NCBI GenBank assembly: GCA_040219515.1
Contig: JAVJSI010000007.1
Location: forward strand, 124,001 to 188,000
Direction of reading: 5' to 3'
DNA: 64,000 nt
Origin: Acidimicrobiales bacterium
GTDB taxonomy: Bacteria; Actinomycetota; Acidimicrobiia; Acidimicrobiales; Aldehydirespiratoraceae
The position numbers were made by a program, and so were the translations under genes. Shown here one piece after another: positions 8,555 through 16,372 of this stretch (position 1 is the stretch's first letter; each line of letters begins with the position of its first letter). The notes beneath the pieces are model-generated. The model saw only the letters and a list, made by a program, of their open reading frames with translations, ran no database searches and was not told where the DNA came from.

Positions 8555-9562
8555 TCAGCCGGCGACGGCGTCGACGATGCGCCGGGCGTTTGTTCGCACC
8601 ATGTCGAGATAGGTGCCACCGTCGGAATCGTCGGCTCCGAGCGATTCCGAGTAGAGCTCGACAACCGCGACATCACCGACTTCGCTGGCCAGGGTCTGCA
8701 CGAGTTCGTCGGACGAGGAAGTATCGGCGAAGATCGCAGGCACGCCCTCTTCCTCGATCAGCTCGGCGAGCTCAGCCAACGCCTGGGCACTGGTGCCGTC
8801 GGTAGTGCTCCCCGAAGGGATCACCGTGCCGACGACCTCGAAGACGAAGCGGTCGGCGAAGTAGCCGAACACCTCATGATCGGTCAGCAATACTCGATCA
8901 TCTGCATCGATTGCGGCCAGCATCTCGTCCACCTCGCTGTCGAGTGCCTCGAGCTCGTCGACATACGCCGCTGCCGAGGAGCTCAGGGCTTCCGCATCGA
9001 TGCCATCGACATTGGCGACCAAGAAGTCTGCGATGGCATCGGCGGCCAACGCCATGCGTGCCGGATCGGTGAAGAAGTGCGGATCGGCTCCCTCGTGGTC
9101 ATGCCCGTCGTGGTCCTCATCGGCATGGTCCTCATCGGCATGGCCCTCATCCGCATGGTCGTGTCCGCCTTCTCCGAACTCGATCGTTTCCACGGCGCTG
9201 ATCGCTTCGAAGACGGGGACCCCGTCGGCCTCAGATGCCTCGATCACGTCGAGGAGGCCCTCTTCGAACCCTGCACCGTTGACGATGAGCACATCGGCCT
9301 CGCCGATCTGGGCGACCTGCTGCGCCGATGCCTGGAAGTCGTGGGGATCAGCCCCTACCGGCATGATCGTGACGACATCGAACCCGTCGCCGACCAGATT
9401 CTCGACGACATCACCGAGGATGTTGGTCGTCACCACGATCGTCGGCCGTTCGTTGGCCACGCTCCCAGTCTCGGAGCCGGTGCTGCTGTCGTCGCCGCAT
9501 CCGGCGGCCACCAGTGCGAACATCGCGATGATTACGACGAGCAGAGGATTCGAGACCCTCAT
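8555..9562 (-). CDS. znuA: Zinc ABC transporter substrate-binding lipoprotein
   Basis: The 335-residue protein begins with a lipoprotein signal peptide ending LVAAGC, placing the lipidated Cys at residue 22. It is a cluster A-I (TroA/ZnuA) binding protein: VGADPHDFQAS supplies the first metal His, DPHFFTDP the second, and DHEVFGYF a third. A long loop rich in His, Asp and Glu (about residues 130-170) is typical of zinc binders rather than manganese binders. The loop is encoded by short tandem DNA repeats, so its length may vary between strains. It delivers Zn2+ to the adjacent permease. Expression is probably controlled by the palindrome at 9634-9650. Confidence 0.9.
   Translation of the reverse strand: MRVSNPLLVVIIAMFALVAAGCGDDSSTGSETGSVANERPTIVVTTNILGDVVENLVGDGFDVVTIMPVGADPHDFQASAQQVAQIGEADVLIVNGAGFEEGLLDVIEASEADGVPVFEAISAVETIEFGEGGHDHADEGHADEDHADEDHDGHDHEGADPHFFTDPARMALAADAIADFLVANVDGIDAEALSSSAAAYVDELEALDSEVDEMLAAIDADDRVLLTDHEVFGYFADRFVFEVVGTVIPSGSTTDGTSAQALAELAELIEEEGVPAIFADTSSSDELVQTLASEVGDVAVVELYSESLGADDSDGGTYLDMVRTNARRIVDAVAG
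9116..9160 (-). repeat. Three tandem 15-bp units encoding the His/Asp-rich loop of the zinc-binding protein
   Basis: The unit CTCATCGGCATGGTC is repeated three times with one change in each of copies two and three. Read on the minus strand the units give His-Ala-Asp-Glu-Asp/Gly pentapeptides. A partial, more diverged unit precedes them. Slippage here would change the length of the metal-binding loop without breaking the frame. Confidence 0.85.
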
Positions 9563-9633
9563 GGATCACACTCCAGATTGAGAACCACTATTACTATCGG
9601 CACGCTAGACCGATGTGGGGATACCACCAACTC

Positions 9634-9650
9634 GAAACGAGAATCGTTTC
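9634..9650. promoter_or_regulatory. Candidate Zur box between divergent znuA and znuC
   Basis: GAAACGA, three spacer bases and TCGTTTC form a perfect 7-3-7 palindrome. Its centre is 37 bp before the ATPase start and about 80 bp before the binding-protein start. Fur-family regulators bind palindromes of this size, and the adjacent gene encodes one, so a zinc-dependent repressor site for both transcripts is the natural reading. The exact consensus for this lineage is not known to me. Confidence 0.6.
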
Positions 9651-9678
9651 CGTTCCCAACACGATCTAGCCTGTTGAT

Positions 9679-10416
9679 GTGACCTCAGCGATCAGCACCC
9701 GTGGACTCGAGGTCCGTTTTGGCGACAAGGTCGCGTTGTCGGGCGTGGACCTCGAGGTCCCCCCGGGGACTTCACTGGCGGTGATCGGTCCGAACGGGTC
9801 GGGCAAATCCACCCTCTTGGGCGCCCTGGCGGGAACACTCGCAGCCAGCAGGGGTGCGGCAGTCGTCGCCGGTTCGGGACCGGCGTTGGTGTTGCAATCG
9901 ACCGATGTCGATCGCAGCCTGCCGATCACCGTTCGCGATGCCGTCTCGCTGGCCCGGTATCCGAGCCTCGGCCTGTTCGGGCGGTTTCGCGCCGAGGACC
10001 ATCGCTGTGTGGACGAAGCACTCGAGCGGCTCGCGGTGGACGATCTTGCCGGCCGTCAATTCCATGAGCTCTCCGGTGGCCAGCGCCAGCGAGTGCTCGT
10101 TGCGCAAGGCCTCGCGCAGAACACCGACGTGTTGCTGCTCGACGAACCGGTGAACGGTCTCGATGTCGTGTCGCGAGCCGTCATCCTGGATGTGATCGAA
10201 ACTGAAATCTCCGCCGGCCGGACCGTCGTGGTGACCACCCACAACCTCGATGATGCCGGCCGCTGCGACCAGGTCTTGCTCCTCGACCGCTCGCCCATTG
10301 CGGTAGGTCCACCCCACACAGTGCTGACCGAGCACCATCTACGCCGCGCCTTCGGTGGCCGGTTCATCCGCATCGGCGACCACCTGATGCTCGACGATCC
10401 CCACCACAGCCACTGA
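9679..10416 (+). CDS. znuC: Zinc ABC transporter ATP-binding protein
   Basis: The 245-residue ATPase has the Walker A motif GPNGSGKST near residue 40, signature LSGGQRQRV, Walker B VLLLDEP and the switch His in VVTTHNLDD. Its length and the absence of extra domains fit the metal-importer ATPases (ZnuC/MntB type). It starts at a GTG 29 bp after the palindrome and is divergent from znuA-znuB, with which it must assemble. The zur gene follows on the same strand after 62 bp, so the two probably share a promoter. Metal specificity is inferred from the neighbours. Confidence 0.88.
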   Translation: MTSAISTRGLEVRFGDKVALSGVDLEVPPGTSLAVIGPNGSGKSTLLGALAGTLAASRGAAVVAGSGPALVLQSTDVDRSLPITVRDAVSLARYPSLGLFGRFRAEDHRCVDEALERLAVDDLAGRQFHELSGGQRQRVLVAQGLAQNTDVLLLDEPVNGLDVVSRAVILDVIETEISAGRTVVVTTHNLDDAGRCDQVLLLDRSPIAVGPPHTVLTEHHLRRAFGGRFIRIGDHLMLDDPHHSH

Positions 10417-10478
10417 TCGGCACCGCCCCGATGACGACGGTAGTCCCAGTCGTTCTCATTCTCAGATAGCCTCTCGCG

Positions 10479-10931
10479 ATGCCAGCAACCGAGATCGATG
10501 CTGAGGTCGATGACGAGGTCACTGCGCTCCTGCGTCGTGCCGACCAGCGCTACACCGCCGGACGACGGCGCCTCGTGGCAGTGCTACAGACGGGAGACGG
10601 TCCGCTGACCATCACCCAGATCTTGGCGGCCGATCCGTCGCTCCCACAGTCCAGTGTGTATCGGAACCTGACCATCCTTGAAGAGGCCGGCGCCGTCACC
10701 CGTATCGTGACCCGCGATGACTTCGCTCGCTACGAACTCGCCGAGCATCTGACGGAGCACCACCATCACCTGATCTGCTCGAACTGTGGCGACGTCGCCG
10801 ACTTCTCGCTCAATGCCCGCGCCGAGGCCAGCTTGGAACGCTCCCTACAGAAGGTCGCCGACCGATTCGGCTTCCGCGTCGACACCCATCGCCTCGACCT
10901 TCTCGGTAGCTGCGAGTCCTGCCCGGGTTAG
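10479..10931 (+). CDS. zur: Fur-family transcriptional regulator, probably Zur
   Basis: A 150-residue Fur-family protein: N-terminal winged helix with SLPQSSVYRNLTILEEAGAV as the recognition segment, then the metal-binding dimerisation domain beginning HHHHLICSNCGDV and ending LLGSCESC. The two CxxC pairs are those of the structural zinc site. The context (znuC upstream, znuA-znuB divergent) points to a zinc uptake regulator rather than Fur or Mur. It would use Zn2+ as corepressor at the 9634 palindrome. A second, weaker motif, two direct TTCTCA half-sites, lies just before its own start around 10452-10465. The end of the gene is followed by a 560-bp gene-free stretch. Confidence 0.85.
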   Translation: MPATEIDAEVDDEVTALLRRADQRYTAGRRRLVAVLQTGDGPLTITQILAADPSLPQSSVYRNLTILEEAGAVTRIVTRDDFARYELAEHLTEHHHHLICSNCGDVADFSLNARAEASLERSLQKVADRFGFRVDTHRLDLLGSCESCPG

Positions 10932-11090
10932 GAAATGATATTGATACTTCTTCTGGTCTAGTGCTTGAAGAACCGACTCGACTCCGGAGTCATGAAGATC
11001 ACCCGACCGGACCAAATCGCGATCGCGACCGGAAGACTTGACCCTGTCCTGGAGAGCAGCGCGATGGATTCGCGCCAAAAGGCCACCTCC

Positions 11091-11149
11091 GACCAGGCCC
11101 CCTCCCTGGAAACCGATTCGTGGTCGAAACGGGCACAGACGACAGCAGG
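11091..11149. repeat. Diverged direct repeat, copy 1
   Basis: About 60 bp that align with 11396-11458 at roughly 80 percent, same orientation. The best-conserved part is GTGGTCGA-A-GGGCACA followed by ACGACAGCAGG. No reading frame is preserved between the copies. Confidence 0.7.
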
Positions 11150-11395
11150 ACACGAGCAACCGTCCAACCCGGACCAACGCCTGCGATCGAGTGCGGCCCA
11201 GTCCGACGAGTCCGACCTGATCCGTGCAGTAGACGGGATACGGATGGGATGACGGACCGGCAGAATCCGCTCGACAGTCAGATCTCGTCGATGACCCTCA
11301 CCCACTTGCTCGTGCCGCTGCGCGTCGAGCGCATGCGCTCCCGGCTCAGCGAGCGCGACTGTTCCGCAAGATCGAATACGGCAAAGACCCGCTTT

Positions 11396-11458
11396 GACCA
11401 GACCATCCCATCCCTGACAGCCGATTTGTGGTCGACATGGGCACAAAACGACAGCAGG
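11396..11458. repeat. Diverged direct repeat, copy 2, adjoining tRNA-Gly
   Basis: Partner of copy 1, 305 bp further on and about 30 bp from the 3' end of the tRNA gene. It has small insertions relative to copy 1 in its first half. The origin is unclear; remnants of an element integrated at the tRNA would be one explanation. Confidence 0.7.
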
Positions 11459-11459
11459 C

Positions 11460-11478
11460 CACAGCCGAAAGGGCTGTG
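11460..11478 (-). terminator. Hairpin downstream of tRNA-Gly
   Basis: CACAGCC and GGCTGTG form a perfect 7-bp stem over a five-base loop, starting 13 bases after the tRNA CCA on the minus strand. The following minus-strand bases include TCGTTTTG. Position suggests a transcription terminator of the tRNA. Confidence 0.5.
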
Positions 11479-11491
11479 ACCTGCATGTTCT

Positions 11492-11567
11492 TGGAGCGGA
11501 CGACCGGGTTCGAACCGGCGACCTCAACCTTGGCAAGGTTGCGCTCTACCAACTGAGCTACGTCCGC
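11492..11567 (-). tRNA. tRNA-Gly(GCC)
   Basis: On the minus strand the acceptor stem GCGGACG pairs with CGTCCGC, the D-loop carries AGCTCAGTTGGTAGAGC, the anticodon loop TTGCCAA shows the anticodon GCC, and the T-arm has GGTTCGAACCC. The 3' CCA is encoded, giving 76 nt in all. This reads glycine GGC and GGU codons. It is a singleton here, not part of a tRNA cluster. Confidence 0.97.
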
Positions 11568-11627
11568 AACGGGAGGCAACTGTATCGGCGTTTCCGCCGA
11601 TCACGCACTCCCGAATGCCAGTTCTGA

Positions 11628-12413
11628 TCAGCCGCCGACCCGGGCGCGCACGCCGGACGCGATCTCCTGAGCCATGGCCCGATCGCTGATTCGATCCACC
11701 ACGATCTCGTGGCCGCCGCGGGCGAATACGAGGGCAGCGTGTCGCTCGTCCTGCCAACCCTGCACGGTGAGGCCGGGCTCGAGGGCGACCGGCACGATGT
11801 CGGGTTCCCACTCGCGGGCGTTGACGACCAGCAGACGACGATCGCTGAGCGCGAGGGCAGCCGGTGCACCGAGGAACCGGCAGGAGGCGACGACCGCGAT
11901 CTTCTCGTCCTCCTCGAGCACCCGGGCCAGGACCATGAACGCGGCGTGACCGTTCTTTCGGCCGCTGCCGGACAGACGACTCACCGCGGCACCGAGGCCG
12001 TGGGGATCGGTGATGCCCGGCCCGCTCTCGGCCGACGGCATGGGACGAACCGGTTCCGGAGACGGCACCGCGGCGGCGGGCGGTGCTGCGGCCGGCGCGG
12101 GCACCGGGGGTGCCTCGGCCGGCGGGGCGGGTGGGGTCGGCGGGGCGGCCGGCATCGGCGGTGGCGGGGGTGGCGGCGTCGCCTCGACACCGGCGATGGG
12201 TGCCGGGGGCGACGCCAGTGGTGACGGCGGCGCGGTCGGCGACGAATCGACACCGGCGATCGACGATGCCAGATCGGCGATGTCCTCGGCCGGCGCCTGC
12301 ACCGGTGGCGGAGGAGGCGGGGGCGGGGGCGGGGGTGGCGGAGGAGGCGGGGGCGGCGGCGCAGCGGGGGGCGGTGGTGGCGGTGCGTCGTCGGCGTCGA
12401 AGGGGTCAGACAC
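11628..12413 (-). CDS. Proline-rich protein with C-terminal bacterial PH-like domain
   Basis: The 261-residue protein has two parts. Residues about 1-135 are a low-complexity tract with a nearly unbroken run of some 17 prolines followed by Pro/Ala linkers. Residues about 150-261 form a compact domain (FMVLARVLEEDEKIAVVASCRFL, then ALALSDRRLLVVNAREW) resembling bacterial pleckstrin-homology-like domains that act as small binding modules. No signal peptide or membrane helix is seen, so it is probably cytoplasmic. The GTG start has GAGGAG seven bases upstream. Function is unknown. The tRNA-Gly gene lies 60 bp downstream on the same strand. Confidence 0.65.
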   Translation of the reverse strand: MSDPFDADDAPPPPPPAAPPPPPPPPPPPPPPPPPPPVQAPAEDIADLASSIAGVDSSPTAPPSPLASPPAPIAGVEATPPPPPPPMPAAPPTPPAPPAEAPPVPAPAAAPPAAAVPSPEPVRPMPSAESGPGITDPHGLGAAVSRLSGSGRKNGHAAFMVLARVLEEDEKIAVVASCRFLGAPAALALSDRRLLVVNAREWEPDIVPVALEPGLTVQGWQDERHAALVFARGGHEIVVDRISDRAMAQEIASGVRARVGG

Positions 12414-12502
12414 CTGAGAACTCCTCGGTAGCGATGAGTCGAATGTAGATCACCCTCGACGTCGAGTCGGTGACACGGTGTCGTTGACTCGGTGCCGGTG
12501 AT

Positions 12503-12727
12503 TCAGTCGTCGGCCGGTCGGAGGTCGATCGTGAGGGTGAGGACGCCGTCGACCAGTTCGCCCTTGGCGTCACCCAACAGGGCGAAGTCCATGAAGTCGT
12601 TCTTCGCCTGGTTGAGGAACTGTTGACGCTCGTCGCCGCCGACCGGCGGCAGGTTGCGCTTCTTCACCGCCAGCGCCCGCTGTTGGAAGCGGGCGATCAT
12701 CGCGTCGATGTCGAGTGCGTCAGCCAT
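12503..12727 (-). CDS. Small conserved-looking hypothetical protein
   Basis: The 74 residues from ATG 12727 are MADALDIDAMIARFQQRAL, a basic hinge KKRNLPPVGG, then DERQQFLNQAKNDFMDFALLG and a C-terminal beta-like strand VLTLTIDLRPADD. The amphipathic helices and regular codon bias suggest a real protein. I recognise no family. A GTG nine bases further upstream is also possible, but the ATG has GGGG closely before it. It lies between the PH-like gene and a small membrane protein gene, all on the minus strand. Confidence 0.55.
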   Translation of the reverse strand: MADALDIDAMIARFQQRALAVKKRNLPPVGGDERQQFLNQAKNDFMDFALLGDAKGELVDGVLTLTIDLRPADD

Positions 12728-12763
12728 GCCCCGCACAGTAACCGGCGCCGGCCGGAGAGCGCG

Positions 12764-13102
12764 TCAGTCGCCGTCGGGCTCGTCGAGGATCGCCTCGGCG
12801 TGTTGGGTCGCCAAACGGAGACGACGCGAGGGGCTCGTGTGCCACAGGTACACGCCGAGGGCCACGGTCATCACTCCGGCCACGATCACGAGATCCCGAC
12901 GGATGCGCCGGATCGTGGCGCTGGTGTCCTCGTCGCGGATCACCGCCGACTCGGGCTGGGCTTCCTCGCCGCCGTCGAGCACCGTGACGCCGGTGGATCC
13001 GGGCTCCGGCGTGTCCTGTGTGTCCTGGGCCGCGACAGGGGACGTCCACGTCAGACAGAACACGACGAGTCCCGCCGCGAGGATTCTCCGTGACCAACCC
13101 AC
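12764..13102 (-). CDS. Small secreted or membrane-anchored hypothetical protein
   Basis: 112 residues: an N-terminal signal-peptide-like segment (RRILAAGLVVFCLTWTSPVAAQ), a Thr/Pro/Gly-rich extracytoplasmic stretch of about 45 residues, one transmembrane helix near residues 70-90 (DLVIVAGVMTVALGVYLWH) and a short basic-to-acidic cytoplasmic tail. A type I topology after signal cleavage is likely. No family is recognised. It follows the Fpg-like gene by 21 bp on the same strand and may be cotranscribed with it. Confidence 0.55.
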   Translation of the reverse strand: MGWSRRILAAGLVVFCLTWTSPVAAQDTQDTPEPGSTGVTVLDGGEEAQPESAVIRDEDTSATIRRIRRDLVIVAGVMTVALGVYLWHTSPSRRLRLATQHAEAILDEPDGD

Positions 13103-13123
13103 GAATGTGGACGGTAGCCGGTT

Positions 13124-13903
13124 TCACCCCTGATGTTGCAGGCACCAGTAGGTGGTGCGGCCGCCCACTTCCTCACGACGAAGCGGCTCGCCGCACTTCG
13201 GACACGCCCCACCGCGCACCCTCGCCGGCTGTAGGTCGCCGGTGTGGCTGCCGCCCCGTTCGCCGAGCACGGCGAGGGTTCGTCGCATCGCCCGATGGAG
13301 CCGAGCGACCTCGTCGTCGAGCAGCGAGTTGGCCGGTCGGGTGGGATCGATGCCGGCGCGCCACAGCGCGTCGTCGGTGAGGAGATTGCCCATCCCGGCC
13401 AGTTTCGCCTGGTCCATCAGTCTCGCCTTCACCGGCGCCGCCGACCCACGGAGGATCTCGCGGAAGGGCTTGAGCGTGACGGACGCCGCGTCAGGGCCGA
13501 GCCGGGACTCGTCGGGATCCAGCTCGACGCCACCCAACCGCCGGGGGTCGCGGATCACCAGGCCGCCGACCGGTCCGAAGCCGAGGCCGAATCGGTCCCA
13601 GGCCGGGTCGTTGCGGTCGCTCGAGTACTCCAGCTGCTCGATCGACGCACCCCCGTCGACCAGGAGACGCCCGGTCATGCCGAAGCGCAGTCCGAGCGTC
13701 GGACCATCGGTGTCGAGCAGCAGCAGCTTCCCGATCCGCCGGGTGCCGGTGATCGTGCGACCGGGCAGGACGGCACGCAGTTCCTCGGCGGTCGTGTCGC
13801 TCTTGGCATACCACTCGTCGGGCGCGTGCACGGTGACGATTCGCCGGCCGACCACCGGCTCGGCGGCCCGCCGATAGGTCTCGATCTCGAGGAGTTCCGG
13901 CAT
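13124..13903 (-). CDS. Formamidopyrimidine/endonuclease VIII-family DNA glycosylase
   Basis: The 259-residue product begins MPELLEIE, supplying the Pro/Glu pair that acts as the nucleophile and acid in Fpg/Nei enzymes after Met removal. RRIGKLLLL holds the conserved Lys, and AKLAGMGNLLTDDALWRAGIDP is the helix-two-turn-helix. The C-terminal zinc finger begins CPKCGEPL but ends WCLQH, so the usual fourth Cys is replaced by His (C2-CH). The enzyme would remove oxidised purines or pyrimidines from DNA in base excision repair. The gene sits 14 bp after the PLP-enzyme gene on the same strand. Fpg versus Nei cannot be decided; the family is clear. Confidence 0.85.
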   Translation of the reverse strand: MPELLEIETYRRAAEPVVGRRIVTVHAPDEWYAKSDTTAEELRAVLPGRTITGTRRIGKLLLLDTDGPTLGLRFGMTGRLLVDGGASIEQLEYSSDRNDPAWDRFGLGFGPVGGLVIRDPRRLGGVELDPDESRLGPDAASVTLKPFREILRGSAAPVKARLMDQAKLAGMGNLLTDDALWRAGIDPTRPANSLLDDEVARLHRAMRRTLAVLGERGGSHTGDLQPARVRGGACPKCGEPLRREEVGGRTTYWCLQHQG

Positions 13904-13917
13904 CGACGACGACCTGT

Positions 13918-15096
13918 CTACGCGATCGAATCCAGGGCGCGGCGGAAGTCGGCACACAGGTCCTCGGCGCCTTCGAGTCCGCACGACAGTCGGACCGTTC
14001 CCTCGCCGATACCGGCCGCCGCCAGCTCGGCGGGCAACAGCCCGACATGGGTGGTCGATGCCGGATGGGTGAGCAGGGTCTCGGGTCCACCGAGCGACGT
14101 GGCCAGCTGCGCCAGTTCGACACGTTCGACGAGATGTCGGCCCGCGTCGCGCCCACCGGCCAGGTCGAAGGTGATCAACCCGCCGGGCTGTTCCAGTTGC
14201 CGCTGGGCGAGCGCGAACTGCGGGTGCGAGGGCAGGCCGGGGTAGAACACGCGGTCGATGGCCGGATGGGCTTCGAGCATCGCGGCCAGCACCCGCGCCG
14301 TCTCGGTCTGCTGGCGGATGCGCACCGCCAGCGTACGGATGCCGCGCAGCCCGTTGAGCGCATCGAAGGGCGACGCCACTGCACCGTGCAGGATCGCAAA
14401 GCCGCGGATCCAGGCGAGCAGCTCCTCGCTGCCCGACACGACGCCGAGGATCGCGTCGTTGTGACCGGCGATCGACTTGGTCGCGGAATGCACGACGAGG
14501 TCCACGCCGTACTCGAGCGGACGCTGCACCACGGGCGGGGCGAACGTGCCGTCGACCACCGTCATCGGGCCCTTGATCGCGCCGAATCGCTCGAGGTCGA
14601 CCAGCGCCAGCTTCGGGTTGGCCGGCGTCTCTGCGAAACACAACGTCGTCTTGCCGGGGATGATCGCGGCGTCCCACGCGTCGGGATCGGTGCCGTCGAC
14701 GAAGGTGACGTCGATGCCGAAGCGCGGACAGACGGCCTGGAAGAGGAGCTGCGTGTGGGAGTAGAGCTGTGACTGGGCGACGATGTGATCACCCGACGAG
14801 CACAAGCCGAGGACGACCGCGCTGATCGCGCCCATGCCCGAGGCGAACGCCCGGCAGGACTCGGCCCCTTCGAGGTCGGCCATCGCATTCTGGAAGTCGG
14901 CGACCGTGGGGTTCGAGTGGCGGCCGTAGAACTTCGGCATCGTGATGTCGGTCGCGAACCGGTGGGCCTCCTCCACTCCCCCGGCCACGAAGGTGCTGCT
15001 GGCCCACAGCACGGGCGCCAACGCCGTGTCGTTGTGGACACGGCCCGACCGGATGGCTCGGGTGGCAGCGCTGTACTTCGGTGAATCTTCGGTCAA
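13918..15096 (-). CDS. Cys/Met-metabolism PLP enzyme (O-acetylhomoserine sulfhydrylase or cystathionine gamma-synthase type)
   Basis: A 392-residue fold-type I PLP enzyme. The PLP lysine is in HSATKSIAGH, the cofactor-phosphate segment in FASGMGAIS, and YGRHSNPTVADFQ matches the substrate region of the MetB/MetZ family. The start is TTG at 15096, which overlaps the stop of metX as TTGA, with GGAG five bases before it. The geometry ties it to homoserine O-acetyltransferase: metX makes O-acetylhomoserine and this enzyme substitutes the acetyl group with sulfide or cysteine. The two would thus be regulated together by the upstream SAM riboswitch. Which sulfur donor is used cannot be decided from motifs alone. 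Confidence 0.85.
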   Translation of the reverse strand: MTEDSPKYSAATRAIRSGRVHNDTALAPVLWASSTFVAGGVEEAHRFATDITMPKFYGRHSNPTVADFQNAMADLEGAESCRAFASGMGAISAVVLGLCSSGDHIVAQSQLYSHTQLLFQAVCPRFGIDVTFVDGTDPDAWDAAIIPGKTTLCFAETPANPKLALVDLERFGAIKGPMTVVDGTFAPPVVQRPLEYGVDLVVHSATKSIAGHNDAILGVVSGSEELLAWIRGFAILHGAVASPFDALNGLRGIRTLAVRIRQQTETARVLAAMLEAHPAIDRVFYPGLPSHPQFALAQRQLEQPGGLITFDLAGGRDAGRHLVERVELAQLATSLGGPETLLTHPASTTHVGLLPAELAAAGIGEGTVRLSCGLEGAEDLCADFRRALDSIA

Positions 15097-16307
15097 CGTG
15101 ACTCCTCGGCGGTGGCGACGGTGCGGGCGATCAACGGGCCGAGCGACGCGGATTCCAGCAGGAACCCGTCGTGGCCCTGCGGGCTGTCGATGACGTGGTA
15201 CTCGCTCGTACCACCGGCCGCCTCGACGCCGGCGTGGATGAGTGCCTGCTGGTAGGGCGGGTAGAGAATGTCGGACGTGATCGATGCCGTGAGCACCGGC
15301 ATGCGGAGGCGACCGAGCGCTGCGGCGACGCCGCCGCGCCCCCGCCCGATGTCGTGGAGATCCATGGCCTTGCTCAGCACCAGGAACGAGTTCGCGTCGA
15401 ACCGACGCACCAACTTCTGTCCGTGGTGATCGAGATAGGACTCGACCTCGAAGCGACCCCACTGGTCGAACTCTCGACGCTTGTCGTGATGGGCCCGGCC
15501 GAAACGTTCGTCGAACACCTCGGTGGTGCGATAGGTGATCTGCGAGATCTCCCGGGCGAGGGCGAGGCCGGCCCACGGCCCCTTGCCGGGCGGCGCGTCG
15601 TAGTAGTGACCGCCGGCCCAGTTCGGGTCGTTGACGATGGCCATGCGTTCGACCGCGCTGAAGCTGATCTGCTGCGGGCTGGCCGCCGCACAGGTGGCGA
15701 TGGGGATCAGGGTGTCGAGACGATCAGGGAACATCGCCCCCCACTCGAGCACCTGCATCCCACCCATCGAACCGCCGACGACGGCGAGCCAGCGGTCGAT
15801 GCCGAGGCGGTCGGCGAGGCGCCGCTGGGCCCGGACGACGTCGCGCATGGTGATCTGCGGAAAGGTGGCGCCGTAGCGCACGTCGGTGCCGGGAACGAAG
15901 CTCGCCGGTCCGGTGCTGCCCTGACAACCGCCGAGCACGTTGGCGCACAGCACGAACCATCGGTTCGTGTCGAGCGCCTTGCCCGGGCCGATCAGGTTGT
16001 TCCACCAGCCGTCGCTCAGGTGGCCCGGCGAGATCGAACCCGCGGCATGCGAGTCGCCGGTCAGGGCGTGGCACACCAGCACCGCGTTCGACGCGTCGGC
16101 GTTGAGTTCACCCCAACTCTCGTAGGCCATGACCACTTCATCGATGCGGCCCCCGCCCTCTAGGGCAAACGGACGCCCATCGGTGACCGTGACGAATCGA
16201 CGATTTCCCGCAGGGGCGCCGGGGGTCCAGGCGCCGGAGGCGGGCAGGTCGTCGGCGAAGCGCGAGTGCGGATCGAATGCGAGAGGTTGAGGCTCGGTGT
16301 GGTCCAA
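15093..16307 (-). CDS. metX: Homoserine O-acetyltransferase
   Basis: The alpha/beta-hydrolase-fold acyltransferase is recognised by VLVCHALTGDSHAAG, the oxyanion region NVLGGCQGSTGP, the nucleophile elbow VVGGSMGGMQ, and GHDGFLLE with the catalytic His. It catalyses the committed step of methionine synthesis, L-homoserine plus acetyl-CoA to O-acetylhomoserine. The N-terminus is uncertain: the frame is open to an ATG at 16397, but that codon lies in the 3' strand of the riboswitch P1 helix, so a start downstream of it is more likely. I give TTG 16307; GTG 16361 is an alternative. Neither has a strong Shine-Dalgarno site. It is coupled to the PLP enzyme by a TTGA overlap. Confidence 0.85.
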   Translation of the reverse strand: MDHTEPQPLAFDPHSRFADDLPASGAWTPGAPAGNRRFVTVTDGRPFALEGGGRIDEVVMAYESWGELNADASNAVLVCHALTGDSHAAGSISPGHLSDGWWNNLIGPGKALDTNRWFVLCANVLGGCQGSTGPASFVPGTDVRYGATFPQITMRDVVRAQRRLADRLGIDRWLAVVGGSMGGMQVLEWGAMFPDRLDTLIPIATCAAASPQQISFSAVERMAIVNDPNWAGGHYYDAPPGKGPWAGLALAREISQITYRTTEVFDERFGRAHHDKRREFDQWGRFEVESYLDHHGQKLVRRFDANSFLVLSKAMDLHDIGRGRGGVAAALGRLRMPVLTASITSDILYPPYQQALIHAGVEAAGGTSEYHVIDSPQGHDGFLLESASLGPLIARTVATAEESR

Positions 16308-16372
16308 CGAACTTGCCTTCGGGAGTTCTTCCTCGGAGCCCAGTGGCGATGGTGGAACCACGACACTTTGTT

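Larger units (their letters stand above)
10932..11491. other. Gene-free stretch between zur and tRNA-Gly
   Basis: I find no convincing gene here; the short open frames lack Shine-Dalgarno sites and recognisable domains. It contains two perfect 12-bp palindromes (GACTCCGGAGTC at 10980-10991 and TCGCGATCGCGA at 11017-11028), a diverged direct repeat (11091-11149 and 11396-11458) and a hairpin beside the tRNA. One short frame ends LFRKIEYGKDPL with a stop at 11395-11397, which might be the tail of a decayed gene, but its upstream part is closed at 11230. The region looks like gene debris next to a tRNA. Confidence 0.6.

Noticed and set aside
10932-11627. Prophage or integrative element at tRNA-Gly
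   Set aside because: Only a diverged repeat and gene debris are seen; there is no integrase, no phage gene and no duplicated tRNA 3' end.
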